Source of the DNA: an uncultured Muribaculaceae bacterium
GTDB lineage: Bacteria; Bacteroidota; Bacteroidia; Bacteroidales; Muribaculaceae
Direction: 5' to 3'
DNA length: 64,000 nt
NCBI GenBank assembly: GCA_910584125.1
Contig: CAJTXU010000001.1
Location: forward strand, 183,176 to 247,175
Part shown: positions 8,165-16,309 of the stretch, one piece after another
Numbering within the stretch: position 1 is the stretch's first letter
Layout of the letters: the number at the start of each line of letters is the position of its first letter
The notes under the pieces: generated by a model
The model's input: the letters and a program-made list of their open reading frames with translations, nothing else
Told to the model about the DNA's origin: nothing
Database searches by the model: none
Made by a program: the position numbers and the translations under genes

Positions 8165-10588
8165 TTATTTGTTACCTCCGCCCCCTTTGGAGCCGGAGTC
8201 TTCCTTCTCGATGTTGGCGGCGGTCTTCTTGACGCCGGCCTTGAGACCTCCGAACTTGAACGATATGCTCATGCCGACATTCCACTGCTTGTAGTCGGTG
8301 ATGTTGGTGAGGCGGACGCTCTCGGAGGTCTGCGTGTATTTGTTGCGGCGGCTCACAGGGGCGAAGCTCCCGGCGAAGACCGAGACGGTCAGCGCGTCGT
8401 CCTTGAGGAAGGAGCGGTTGGCGCCCAGACCGTAGTAGTATCCGTTGGAGCCGCGGCTCTGCAGGTCGATCCAGGGGGTGTGGAAACCGCCGTAGGCATT
8501 GAGGCGCACCTTGCAGGGCATCGTGTAGGTGATGTTGGTGTTGGCGTAGTACTGCCAGCCGATGTTCTTGGCTTTCAGCATCTCGGAGTTCGCCTTGAGA
8601 TACTGGTAGGTGGCCGAGAGATAGAGCGACCAGCGCAGGTCGGGGGTAATGTTCCAGTCGCCGCTGAGGTCGAACACCACATCCTGGCGGAGGCCGACGT
8701 TGGCGTAGGTGGAGTTGATCACGCCGTCGCGGACGAAGACTATGTCGTTGATGCCGTTGGCGGTGTGTCGGTAAGTCACCTTGGCGCTGCCGGAGAACTT
8801 GCCCTCATAGTTGGAGTATCCGAGCGACACGTTGTGGCCCTTCTCACTCTTGAGGTCCGGGTTGCCGTATTGCAGCCAGCCGGGAGTCAGGTCGTTGACG
8901 AAGGGGTTGAGCGACCAGAGGCCGGGACGCGAGATGCGCATCTGGTAGGCGAGGCGCAGACTGGAGGCGTTGGTGTAGTTATAGCTGAGGGCCGCGTTGG
9001 GCACGACGTCGTTGAGGCGCGTGGTGAAGTCGTCGTGGCCCGCCGTGCGGTAGCGGAGGCCCATGTCGGTGTGCTCGTAACGGACGCCGGCCTTGGCGTT
9101 CCACTTGTCGAACGTCCCGGTGTAGGAGGCGTAGACGGCGTATATGTCCTTGAACTGCGTCATGTTGACCTCCGAGCCGGGCATCACGACGGCCGACGGG
9201 GCGTCGGGGCCGGCCAACGAGCGGGAGTCGTTGCGCGTGCTGACGAGGTTGACCTTTGCGCCGCACTCAAGCAGATGCTTGGGGCTGAACGGGTTGGCGT
9301 AATCGATCTGGAAAACGTGGTTGTTGTCGTTGGTCACGTCGCGGCTCGCGCTGTAAGGGGCGTCGGCGACGCTTCCCTCGGAGAGCGTGGTCGAGTAGCT
9401 CGACTCGTCGTGCATACGCGAGAAGTAATACATATACGAGAGCACGAGGTTGTGGCCATCCTTTCCGAAGGTATGCTGGTAGGAGGCCTCGGCGCCGAGG
9501 CCGTTGTACCGGCCGTCGTTGTCGCGGTCACGCTCGATCAGCCAGCGGCGGGTGAGGTCGGGGGCGAGCATCTCACGCCGTTCGTCACCCCAGTTGCCCC
9601 AGGTGTTGTAGCCATACTGCGCGCTGAGGGTGAAGAGGTTGAGGGTATCGGGCTCCCACGACATGCTGGCGTTGCCGCCCACGTAGTCCCAGCCCGACTT
9701 CATCTTGCGGAGGGTGGTCTCGAGATGGTTGGCGCTGCCGGTCAGATCCTCGGTCTCGCGGCTGCTGCTTATGGAGCGGGGCCAGACGTTCCCGTTGTTG
9801 TAGTTGACGGTGGCGTCGAGCATCACCTTGCCGACCTTGGTGCGGCCGTTGACGTATCCGCCGACCTGGTAGGCGTTGACCCACGCCTGGAGCTGGGTCA
9901 GGAAGCCGGAGAGGTCGGTCTTCCTGTCGGTGACGATGTTGAGAATGCCGCCGACGCCCTCGGCCTCGTATTTCGCGCCGGGTTCGGATATGACCTCGAT
10001 CTTCTTGATCGAGGCCGCCGGCAGAGACTTGAGCACTGTCTTGAGGTCGCCCTTGAGCATCGGATTCTCAGTTCCGTTCATGAGAATCTTGAAGCTGGAC
10101 TGGCCGTTGACCTTGACGTTGTCTTCGGCATCGACCGAGACGCCGGGCACCTTGCGGAGGATGTCGAGGATGTTCGAGCTTCCGGCCTCGGGGTCTTCGG
10201 TGACATTATATGTGAGTTTGGCGCCGTCGCTCTGCAAGAGCTTCTTGCGCTCCACAATCACGAAGTCGTCGAGTTCCGTATAGCCGGCGCCGGCGAGACT
10301 GTCGGTATCGGCGGTCTCGGGCGCGGGCGTTACGGTCCTGACCGAGTCGGTCGCCTCAGCGGCGCGCGACGCGGGAGTTGATATAAAAAGGTATGAGATT
10401 ATCAGGAGGATGGGGAGGGAAGAGAGGAAGAGACGGGCGAAGCGGGCAATCTGAGAACTCTGAGAACTCTGAGCGCTCCCTTCGGTCGCGCCACAGTTGG
10501 CTGCGCCTTTGGGCCGGGGGGTGTGGAATGGGGTGGGTATCATCGGAATCGTATGGTTTTTGCGGGCCGGAGGGCGAGACCGGTACAT
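8165..10588 (-). CDS. TonB-dependent-receptor-like outer-membrane beta-barrel protein
   Basis: This is about 807 residues from ATG 10588. A GTG at 10615 and an ATG at 10543 are alternatives. A plug-like domain (ILDILRKVPGVSVDAEDNVKVNGQ, then SIKKIEVISEPGAKYEAEGVGGILNIVTDRK) is followed by a long barrel related to the outer-membrane beta-barrel family (CirA/OAR-like). The signal peptide hydrophobic core (LFLSSLPILLIISYLFIS) begins about 45 residues after the chosen start, an unusual position. The extra N-terminus is encoded partly by a 9-bp repeat (CTGAGAACT) and by the 21-bp GATEGS repeat, so the original 5' end seems to have been extended by repeats. It heads the sigma/anti-sigma operon and is divergent from another receptor at 10764. 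The substrate is unknown. Confidence 0.85.
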   Translation of the reverse strand: MYRSRPPARKNHTIPMIPTPFHTPRPKGAANCGATEGSAQSSQSSQIARFARLFLSSLPILLIISYLFISTPASRAAEATDSVRTVTPAPETADTDSLAGAGYTELDDFVIVERKKLLQSDGAKLTYNVTEDPEAGSSNILDILRKVPGVSVDAEDNVKVNGQSSFKILMNGTENPMLKGDLKTVLKSLPAASIKKIEVISEPGAKYEAEGVGGILNIVTDRKTDLSGFLTQLQAWVNAYQVGGYVNGRTKVGKVMLDATVNYNNGNVWPRSISSSRETEDLTGSANHLETTLRKMKSGWDYVGGNASMSWEPDTLNLFTLSAQYGYNTWGNWGDERREMLAPDLTRRWLIERDRDNDGRYNGLGAEASYQHTFGKDGHNLVLSYMYYFSRMHDESSYSTTLSEGSVADAPYSASRDVTNDNNHVFQIDYANPFSPKHLLECGAKVNLVSTRNDSRSLAGPDAPSAVVMPGSEVNMTQFKDIYAVYASYTGTFDKWNAKAGVRYEHTDMGLRYRTAGHDDFTTRLNDVVPNAALSYNYTNASSLRLAYQMRISRPGLWSLNPFVNDLTPGWLQYGNPDLKSEKGHNVSLGYSNYEGKFSGSAKVTYRHTANGINDIVFVRDGVINSTYANVGLRQDVVFDLSGDWNITPDLRWSLYLSATYQYLKANSEMLKAKNIGWQYYANTNITYTMPCKVRLNAYGGFHTPWIDLQSRGSNGYYYGLGANRSFLKDDALTVSVFAGSFAPVSRRNKYTQTSESVRLTNITDYKQWNVGMSISFKFGGLKAGVKKTAANIEKEDSGSKGGGGNK
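10473..10493 (-). repeat. Dispersed 21-bp repeat encoding GATEGSA (copy 2)
   Basis: Identical over 21 bases to 7074-7094. It lies in the N-terminal extension of the receptor gene, directly next to a 9-bp tandem repeat (CTGAGAACT, 10452-10475). Confidence 0.8.
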
Positions 10589-10763
10589 GTCCTGGGCCGT
10601 CGTTATTACACTCACTTAACTCACCCGGCGCCCCATCTGTGACAGCGGGAGGCCGATTTTTTCATCTTCGCCGCGATTCGGCTCGTGGATTAAACATTTC
10701 ACTCGTTCGGCTGTCTGAACAGATGTAAGGTAAACCCAAAAAGGTAAAGAAGATTGTTTTGAG

Positions 10764-13595
10764 ATGAAAGGTTCCACTGTAATTATCGTGGGCATTGTGG
10801 CCTGCATGGCGGCAAGCGCCGTGGCGGCCACGGTCAAGGGCTTGGCGCGCGACTCCGACGGAGAGTCCCTCCCCGGAGTCGCCGCGCAGCTCATCGCCTT
10901 GAGAGATTCGACCCGCGCGGGGTATGTGCTCACCGAAACCGACGGCTCGTTCAAGTTCGAGAGCCTCGCCCCGGGAGACTATTCACTGACCCTGAGCATG
11001 ACCGGCATGGACCCGGTGACGAAACTCGTGTCACTGGCCGACAGCGCGGAGACCCGCGACCTCGGCGCGCTGACCCTTGGCGAGAACGCCGTGATGCTCG
11101 ACGAGGCGGTGGTCACGGCCGTCCGCGCCGCCGTCGTCGCCAAGGAAGACACGCTCGAGTTCAACGCCGGCTCGTTCCACACCAACCCCAACGCCTCGGT
11201 CGAGGACCTGCTCAAGAAGCTCCCCGGCGTGGAGGTAGGCAGCGACGGCTCGATCACCTCCGGAGGAAAGACGGTGAGCAAGATTCTGGTGGACGGAAAG
11301 GAGTTCTTCGCCGACGACCCCAAGATGGCGACCAAGAACCTCCCCTCGGACATGGTCGACAAGGTGCAGGTTGTTGAACGCAAGAGCGAGACAGCACGGC
11401 TCACCGGCGTCGATGACGGAGAGGACGAGACCGTGATCAACCTCACCGTCAAGAAGAACATGAACAACGGCTGGTTCGGCACCCTGTCGGGCGGATACGG
11501 CACCGACGACCGCTATCAGGCGAGCGCGAACATCAACTGGTTCAGAAACGGCAACCAGGTCTCGATAGTCGCCGGGGGCAACAACATCAACGAGATGGGA
11601 TTCACCGACATGGGCCGCGGACGATTCCGCGACTTCGGCGGCAACAACGGCATCAACAGCACCCAGCAGTTCGGCATCAACTTCAACGTGGGCAACGAGG
11701 AGAAGCTGCGCGTGGGCGGCAATGTGCTCTACACCCACAGCGACCGCGACGCCCGCAGCCGTTTCGACACGCAGTATCTCTTTCCGGACTCGGTGAGCTT
11801 CCTGCGCGGCGGCTCGAAGACGCGCGACCGCGGCCACAGCCTGCGTGCCCAGCTGCGCCTGCGCTGGAACATCACGGAGGCCGATGTGCTCGACTTCCGC
11901 CCCGACTTCTCGCTCAACCTGCGCCGCTCGGAGCTCGAGGACTCCTCGTTGCTGCGCTCGGGGGCCGTCGACGGCCAGAAGGTGAACAGCAGCAAGGCAC
12001 TGCGCGGCAACCGCGGCACCGACTGGAACACCGGCGGCCGACTCATATACACCCACAAGTTCCTGTCGCGGCCGGGACGCTCGCTGTCGGCCCAGCTCGA
12101 CTATTCGTTCTCAAACACACGCCAGAAATCCACTACGTGGAACGACATAGAGTATTACCTCCGCCAGGAAGACAGCGAGACGCTATATGAGTTTCTCGAC
12201 TCGCGCCAGTGGAGCAACACGCTCGGCGCGCGCCTCACCTGGACCGAGCCCTTGGGCGACCCGTCGCGCGGCAACTATCTCGAAGTGGCCTACAAGGCGT
12301 CGCTGCGCTTCAACAACGCCGACCGCTACACCTACGACCTCCCGACCGACGGCATCGACCCCGACCTCTTCCGCCTGCCCGACTACAGCTCGGCCCCCGA
12401 CGGCGCCGAACTCGACGAGCGGCTGTCGAACAGATTCCGCAACCGATACAGCAACCAGGAGCTGCAGGTCGGATACAAGAAGACCGCAGCCAAATACAAC
12501 CTCAACGCCGGCATCACGTTCTCGCCCTCGAGCTCGGGCAGCGAGGACCTGCTTGACTCGCGCCGCGACATAGACACGCGCTGGGTGTTCAACGTGGCCC
12601 CATACCTGCGGTTCCGTTACAAGTTCTCGAAGACCTCGAGCCTCATGGCCAACTACCGCGCCCGCACCTCGCAGCCCTCGCTGACACAGCTGCAGCCGGT
12701 GGCCGACGTCTCCGATCCCCTCAACATCACCGTCGGCAACCCCGACCTCAAACCGACGTTCACGCAGAACATCGGCATGCACTTCAACAACTACGACGCC
12801 GCGTCGCAACGCTCGCTCTTCGCCGCGGCCAACGCATCGTTCTCGCTCAACACCATCGTGTCGCGCACATTGACCGACGCTGAGACCGGCGTGCGCACCA
12901 CGACCTACGCCAACGCCAACGGCAACTGGAACGTCTTCGGCATGTTCATGCTCAACCAGCCGCTGCGCAACCGCAAGTGGCGTCTCATGGCGCGATTCAA
13001 CGGCAACTACTCGTCGGCGGCCGGATACATCGACGGCGAGTTCAACCGCAGCGGCAACCTGCAGCTGTCGCCGACGGCCGGCATGACCTTCTCGTCCGAC
13101 ATATTCCAGATGACGGTCAACCCCACCTATTCGTTCCAGATGGCCACGAGCACCCTGCCGCTGCAGGACAACCGCTACACCCACAGCTACGGATTCGACG
13201 CCGACGCGTCGCTCTACCTGCCGTTCGGACTCGAGGTGCAGACCGACCTGTCGTTCGCCAAGTCGACGGGCTACTCGGCGGGCTTCGACAACACGCAGTG
13301 GCTCTGGAACGCGCAGCTCTCCTACTCCGTGCTGAGCGACAAATCGCTGACATTCAGCGTGCGGGCCAGCGACCTCCTTGGGCAGCGGAAAAACGTGAGC
13401 CGCTCGGTGAGCGCCAACATGATCTCCGACCGCGAATACAACGACCTGGGCCGCTACGTGATGTTCGGCGTCACCTGGAAGTTCAACACGCTGACGAAGA
13501 AGAAAGCCGCGCCCACGCCTCCCGACGACGGCATGTTCCCCCCGCCCCCCGGCGACCGCCATCCCGGAGCCGGAATGAGACCACCCAGACCTTAG
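10764..13595 (+). CDS. Outer-membrane TonB-dependent-receptor-like protein with CarboxypepD_reg domain
   Basis: This 943-residue protein has a signal peptide (VIIVGIVACMAASAVAA), then a carboxypeptidase-regulatory-like beta-sandwich (VKGLARDSDGESLPGVAAQLIALRDSTRAGYVLTETDGSFKFESLAPGDYSLTLS, residues about 24-105). A plug follows (ASVEDLLKKLPGVEVGSDGSI...VDKVQVVERKSETARLTGVDD), then a barrel. The tail is proline-rich (TPPDDGMFPPPPGDRHPG) and does not end in the usual aromatic residue, which is odd for a BAM substrate. The barrel probably ends at VMFGVTWKF and the tail then projects into the periplasm. It is divergent from the receptor/sigma operon and may belong to the same regulon, but no shared promoter motif is visible. 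Confidence 0.88.
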   Translation: MKGSTVIIVGIVACMAASAVAATVKGLARDSDGESLPGVAAQLIALRDSTRAGYVLTETDGSFKFESLAPGDYSLTLSMTGMDPVTKLVSLADSAETRDLGALTLGENAVMLDEAVVTAVRAAVVAKEDTLEFNAGSFHTNPNASVEDLLKKLPGVEVGSDGSITSGGKTVSKILVDGKEFFADDPKMATKNLPSDMVDKVQVVERKSETARLTGVDDGEDETVINLTVKKNMNNGWFGTLSGGYGTDDRYQASANINWFRNGNQVSIVAGGNNINEMGFTDMGRGRFRDFGGNNGINSTQQFGINFNVGNEEKLRVGGNVLYTHSDRDARSRFDTQYLFPDSVSFLRGGSKTRDRGHSLRAQLRLRWNITEADVLDFRPDFSLNLRRSELEDSSLLRSGAVDGQKVNSSKALRGNRGTDWNTGGRLIYTHKFLSRPGRSLSAQLDYSFSNTRQKSTTWNDIEYYLRQEDSETLYEFLDSRQWSNTLGARLTWTEPLGDPSRGNYLEVAYKASLRFNNADRYTYDLPTDGIDPDLFRLPDYSSAPDGAELDERLSNRFRNRYSNQELQVGYKKTAAKYNLNAGITFSPSSSGSEDLLDSRRDIDTRWVFNVAPYLRFRYKFSKTSSLMANYRARTSQPSLTQLQPVADVSDPLNITVGNPDLKPTFTQNIGMHFNNYDAASQRSLFAAANASFSLNTIVSRTLTDAETGVRTTTYANANGNWNVFGMFMLNQPLRNRKWRLMARFNGNYSSAAGYIDGEFNRSGNLQLSPTAGMTFSSDIFQMTVNPTYSFQMATSTLPLQDNRYTHSYGFDADASLYLPFGLEVQTDLSFAKSTGYSAGFDNTQWLWNAQLSYSVLSDKSLTFSVRASDLLGQRKNVSRSVSANMISDREYNDLGRYVMFGVTWKFNTLTKKKAAPTPPDDGMFPPPPGDRHPGAGMRPPRP

Positions 13596-13648
13596 AGACC
13601 TCAGAGACCTTAAAGTTTCTTAACTCTTTTCAGTTTTGTCGTGGAACA

Positions 13649-13680
13649 TTCGGATAATCGGCATATTTTTGCTATTTTTG
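13649..13680 (+). promoter_or_regulatory. Probable Bacteroidota promoter for parAB
   Basis: TTCG (13649-13652), a 20-base spacer and TATTTTTG (13673-13680) fit the TTTG-N19/20-TAnnTTTG pattern with one mismatch in the -33 box. A second TATTTTTG overlaps at 13664. The leader to parA is about 85 bases. Confidence 0.5.
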
Positions 13681-13771
13681 CACTTTGAAGCGGCGACAGC
13701 CGCCTCACGTTTCACTTTAGGGTTAAATATTGACCTAACAAGTTGAAAAAAGTAATCCCGAAAACCAGCAT

Positions 13772-14545
13772 ATGGGAAAGATAATAGCAATAGCAAACCA
13801 GAAAGGAGGCGTCGGCAAGACCACGACGGCGTTCAATCTCGGCGCGTGTCTGGCCCTCGACAGGAAGAAGGTTCTTCTGGTCGACGCCGACCCGCAGGCC
13901 AACGCGACGTCGGGCATCGGCGTGGAGCCTACCGAATCGGACGCCAGCATCTACGAGTGTCTGATCGACGGCTATCCCGCCCGCGACGCCGTGATGCACA
14001 CACAGGTAAAAGGACTTGACATCATAGTCTCGCGCATCGACCTGGTTGGAGCCGAGGTGGAGCTCATGTCGCGGCCCGACCGCGAACGCATGCTCGCCCG
14101 CACGCTCGAGCCGGTGAAAGACGACTACGACTACATACTCATTGACTGCAGCCCCTCGCTGGGCATCATCACCGTCAACGCCCTGACGGCGGCCGACTCG
14201 GTGCTCATACCGGTGCAGGCCGAATATTTCGCGCTCGAGGGCATCGCGCAGCTGCTCAACACTGTGCGCATCATCAAGAGCCGCCTGCGCCCGCAGCTCG
14301 AGATCGAGGGCTTCCTGCTCACGATGTACGACGCCCGCCTGCGTCTGGCCAACCAGATCTTCGAGGAACTCAAGGGCCACTTCGGCGACATGGTGTTCAC
14401 CACTGTGATCCCGCGCAACATCAAGCTTTCGGAATCGCCCAGCCACGGCCTGCCCGTGATACTCTACGACCCCGACTCGCGCGGGGCAATCGCCTACACA
14501 CAGCTCGCCAAGGAACTCAGGCAGCGCAACAAGAAGAAGAAATGA
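13772..14545 (+). CDS. parA: ParA/Soj chromosome-partitioning ATPase
   Basis: This 257-residue protein opens with the deviant Walker A box K11-G-G-V-G-K-T-T18 and continues with VDADPQANATSGIG, DCSPSLGIITVNAL and PVQAEYFALEGIAQLL, the full ParA/Soj pattern. It is an ATP-dependent switch that binds DNA non-specifically and moves ParB-parS complexes to segregate chromosome origins. Its length is typical of the chromosomal (short) type. The parB ATG overlaps its TGA. Confidence 0.96.
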   Translation: MGKIIAIANQKGGVGKTTTAFNLGACLALDRKKVLLVDADPQANATSGIGVEPTESDASIYECLIDGYPARDAVMHTQVKGLDIIVSRIDLVGAEVELMSRPDRERMLARTLEPVKDDYDYILIDCSPSLGIITVNALTAADSVLIPVQAEYFALEGIAQLLNTVRIIKSRLRPQLEIEGFLLTMYDARLRLANQIFEELKGHFGDMVFTTVIPRNIKLSESPSHGLPVILYDPDSRGAIAYTQLAKELRQRNKKKK

Positions 14546-15399
14546 CTCCAAAAAGAAACGCATTGGGCCGCGGCCTCGACTCACTGATAAGCCTGGGCGA
14601 GGTGCGCACCGACGGCAGTTCGGCGATATCCGAAATCGATATCGCCCGCATCGTGCCCAACCCCGACCAGCCCCGCCGTTCGTTCTCGGAGGAGAGCCTC
14701 GACGAACTTGCCGCCTCCATCCGTGAGCTCGGCATCGTGCAGCCCCTGACGCTGCGCCTCACCGACGCCGGCAACTACCAGATCATCGCCGGCGAACGCC
14801 GCTGGCGCGCAGCCTCGCGTGCCGGCCTCGCCTCGGTGCCCGCTTACGTCCGCACCGCCTCCGACTCCGAGATGACCGAGATGGCCCTCATCGAGAACAT
14901 CCAGCGCGAAGACCTCAACTCGATTGAGGTCGCCCTCGGATTCAAGAAACTCATCGACACATATTCGCTGACACAGGAACGCCTCTCCGAACGCCTCGGC
15001 AAGAAGCGCGCCACGATAGCCAACCACCTGCGCCTGCTCAAGCTCCCGGCCGAAATCCAGCTCGGTCTGCGCGACCGCAACATCGACATGGGCCACGCAC
15101 GCGCGATCCTCGCCGTCAGCGACCCCAAGGACCAGCTCAAGCTGTACAAGAAAATCCTGCGCGAGGAGCTCTCGGTGCGCGCCGTGGAACGCATAGCTCG
15201 CGACATGGCCGAGGGGGCACGCAAGGAGAAACTGTCGCGCGAGGCCGCCGACGACCCCTACGCCGGTTTCGCCTCGCAGCTGTCGCAGCGATTCAGCACT
15301 CCCGTCAAGTTCACCCGCAGCGCCAACGGCAAGGGCTCGATAACCATCAGGTTCTCTTCCGACGACGAGCTGCACCGCCTCATCAAGGAACTCGGCTGA
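14542..15399 (+). CDS. parB: ParB/Spo0J partition protein
   Basis: This 285-residue protein contains the ParB N-terminal CTPase motifs (IVPNPDQPRRSFSEESLDELAASI, GIVQPLTLR, IIAGERRWRAASRAGL, TEMALIENIQREDLNSIE). A helix-turn-helix follows (LTQERLSERLGKKRATIANHLRLLKLP), then a C-terminal dimerisation region that ends in a short beta strand (GSITIRF). It loads at parS and slides as a CTP clamp. It is translationally coupled to parA. No full parS site is visible beside the operon. Confidence 0.96.
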   Translation: MTPKRNALGRGLDSLISLGEVRTDGSSAISEIDIARIVPNPDQPRRSFSEESLDELAASIRELGIVQPLTLRLTDAGNYQIIAGERRWRAASRAGLASVPAYVRTASDSEMTEMALIENIQREDLNSIEVALGFKKLIDTYSLTQERLSERLGKKRATIANHLRLLKLPAEIQLGLRDRNIDMGHARAILAVSDPKDQLKLYKKILREELSVRAVERIARDMAEGARKEKLSREAADDPYAGFASQLSQRFSTPVKFTRSANGKGSITIRFSSDDELHRLIKELG

Positions 15400-15427
15400 G
15401 CCTCATCCCACCCACCCAGACAACACA

Positions 15428-16234
15428 ATGACAACAGAACGACCGACAGACATCAGGCACAGCCGCAGCAGAAAGCGCGCCCGTATCCGCGAACGCGTCC
15501 TCGCGCTGTGGCTTTGCGTGCTGCTCACGTTCCCCACAGGTTATCTCACCCCGGCGGCCCACGCCGCCACGCAACAACCCGAGCCCGAACCGGAAACCAC
15601 AGGCCCCGCGCAGCCCGCGGCCGGCGACACCGGCGAGACCGTATTCCTCGACACCGAAGTCGCCCTGCCAGTCGACTCGCTGCCTCCCACCGAGGTGCGC
15701 GCCGACGACTACGCGTATGACGAGAACGGAAAGATTCCCTTCAATCCGTCGCCGACCCGAGCCGTCTGGCTCTCGGCCCTCTGCCCCGGACTCGGTCAGA
15801 TATACAACCGCAGATATTGGAAGCTGCCCATCGTGATCGGCGGCTTCATGGGCCTCGGTTACGCCACCAACTGGAACAACAACCAGTATCAGGACTACAT
15901 GCAGGGATACCGAGACCTGCTCGACAACGACCCCTCGACCAAATCGTACATGGACTTCTTCCCTCCCACCGTGAAGGAGGAAGACCTGGACCGAAGCTGG
16001 CTCGAGCAGACCTTCAAGAGCCGCAAGGACTACGCGCGCCGCAACCGCGACCTGTGCATCATAGGTCTCGTGGCGCTCTATGCCCTCTGTATGCTCGACG
16101 CCTATGTCGACGCCTCGCTCACGCACTTCGACGTCTCGCCCGACCTCTCGGTGGACTGGGCGCCGACGCTGATGCAGCAGCCCGACCGCCGCGGACGTCC
16201 CGCCGTCGGACTCAACTGGGCGCTTACATTCTGA
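15428..16234 (+). CDS. DUF5683 membrane protein
   Basis: This 268-residue protein has an Arg-rich N-terminus, then a hydrophobic segment (VLALWLCVLLTFPTGYLTPAAHA) that is probably a signal peptide. A Pro/Glu-rich linker leads to the conserved core PTRAVWLSALCPGLGQIYNRRYWKLPIVIGGFMGLGYATNW with one or two membrane helices, plus another helix in LCIIGLVALYALCMLDAYVD. The core matches the DUF5683 family, which in Bacteroidales lies between parB and a lytic transglycosylase as it does here. The function is not known; the neighbours suggest envelope or cell-cycle work. Confidence 0.85.
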   Translation: MTTERPTDIRHSRSRKRARIRERVLALWLCVLLTFPTGYLTPAAHAATQQPEPEPETTGPAQPAAGDTGETVFLDTEVALPVDSLPPTEVRADDYAYDENGKIPFNPSPTRAVWLSALCPGLGQIYNRRYWKLPIVIGGFMGLGYATNWNNNQYQDYMQGYRDLLDNDPSTKSYMDFFPPTVKEEDLDRSWLEQTFKSRKDYARRNRDLCIIGLVALYALCMLDAYVDASLTHFDVSPDLSVDWAPTLMQQPDRRGRPAVGLNWALTF

Positions 16235-16309
16235 TAATGTTGAATGCAGAATGTCGACCTCTAATCATAATAATTAATCATCAATCATTGATAATTGACC
16301 GGAAGCATC

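Noticed and set aside
8153..10381. Long plus-strand frame of 742 codons opposite the receptor gene
   Set aside because: Shadow of the minus-strand receptor: Val/Ala/Gly-biased, no domains; the minus strand has signal, plug and barrel motifs.
13700..13726. parS site next to parA (CACGTTTCAC)
   Set aside because: Only one half of the TGTTTCACGTGAAACA palindrome is present; the other half does not match.
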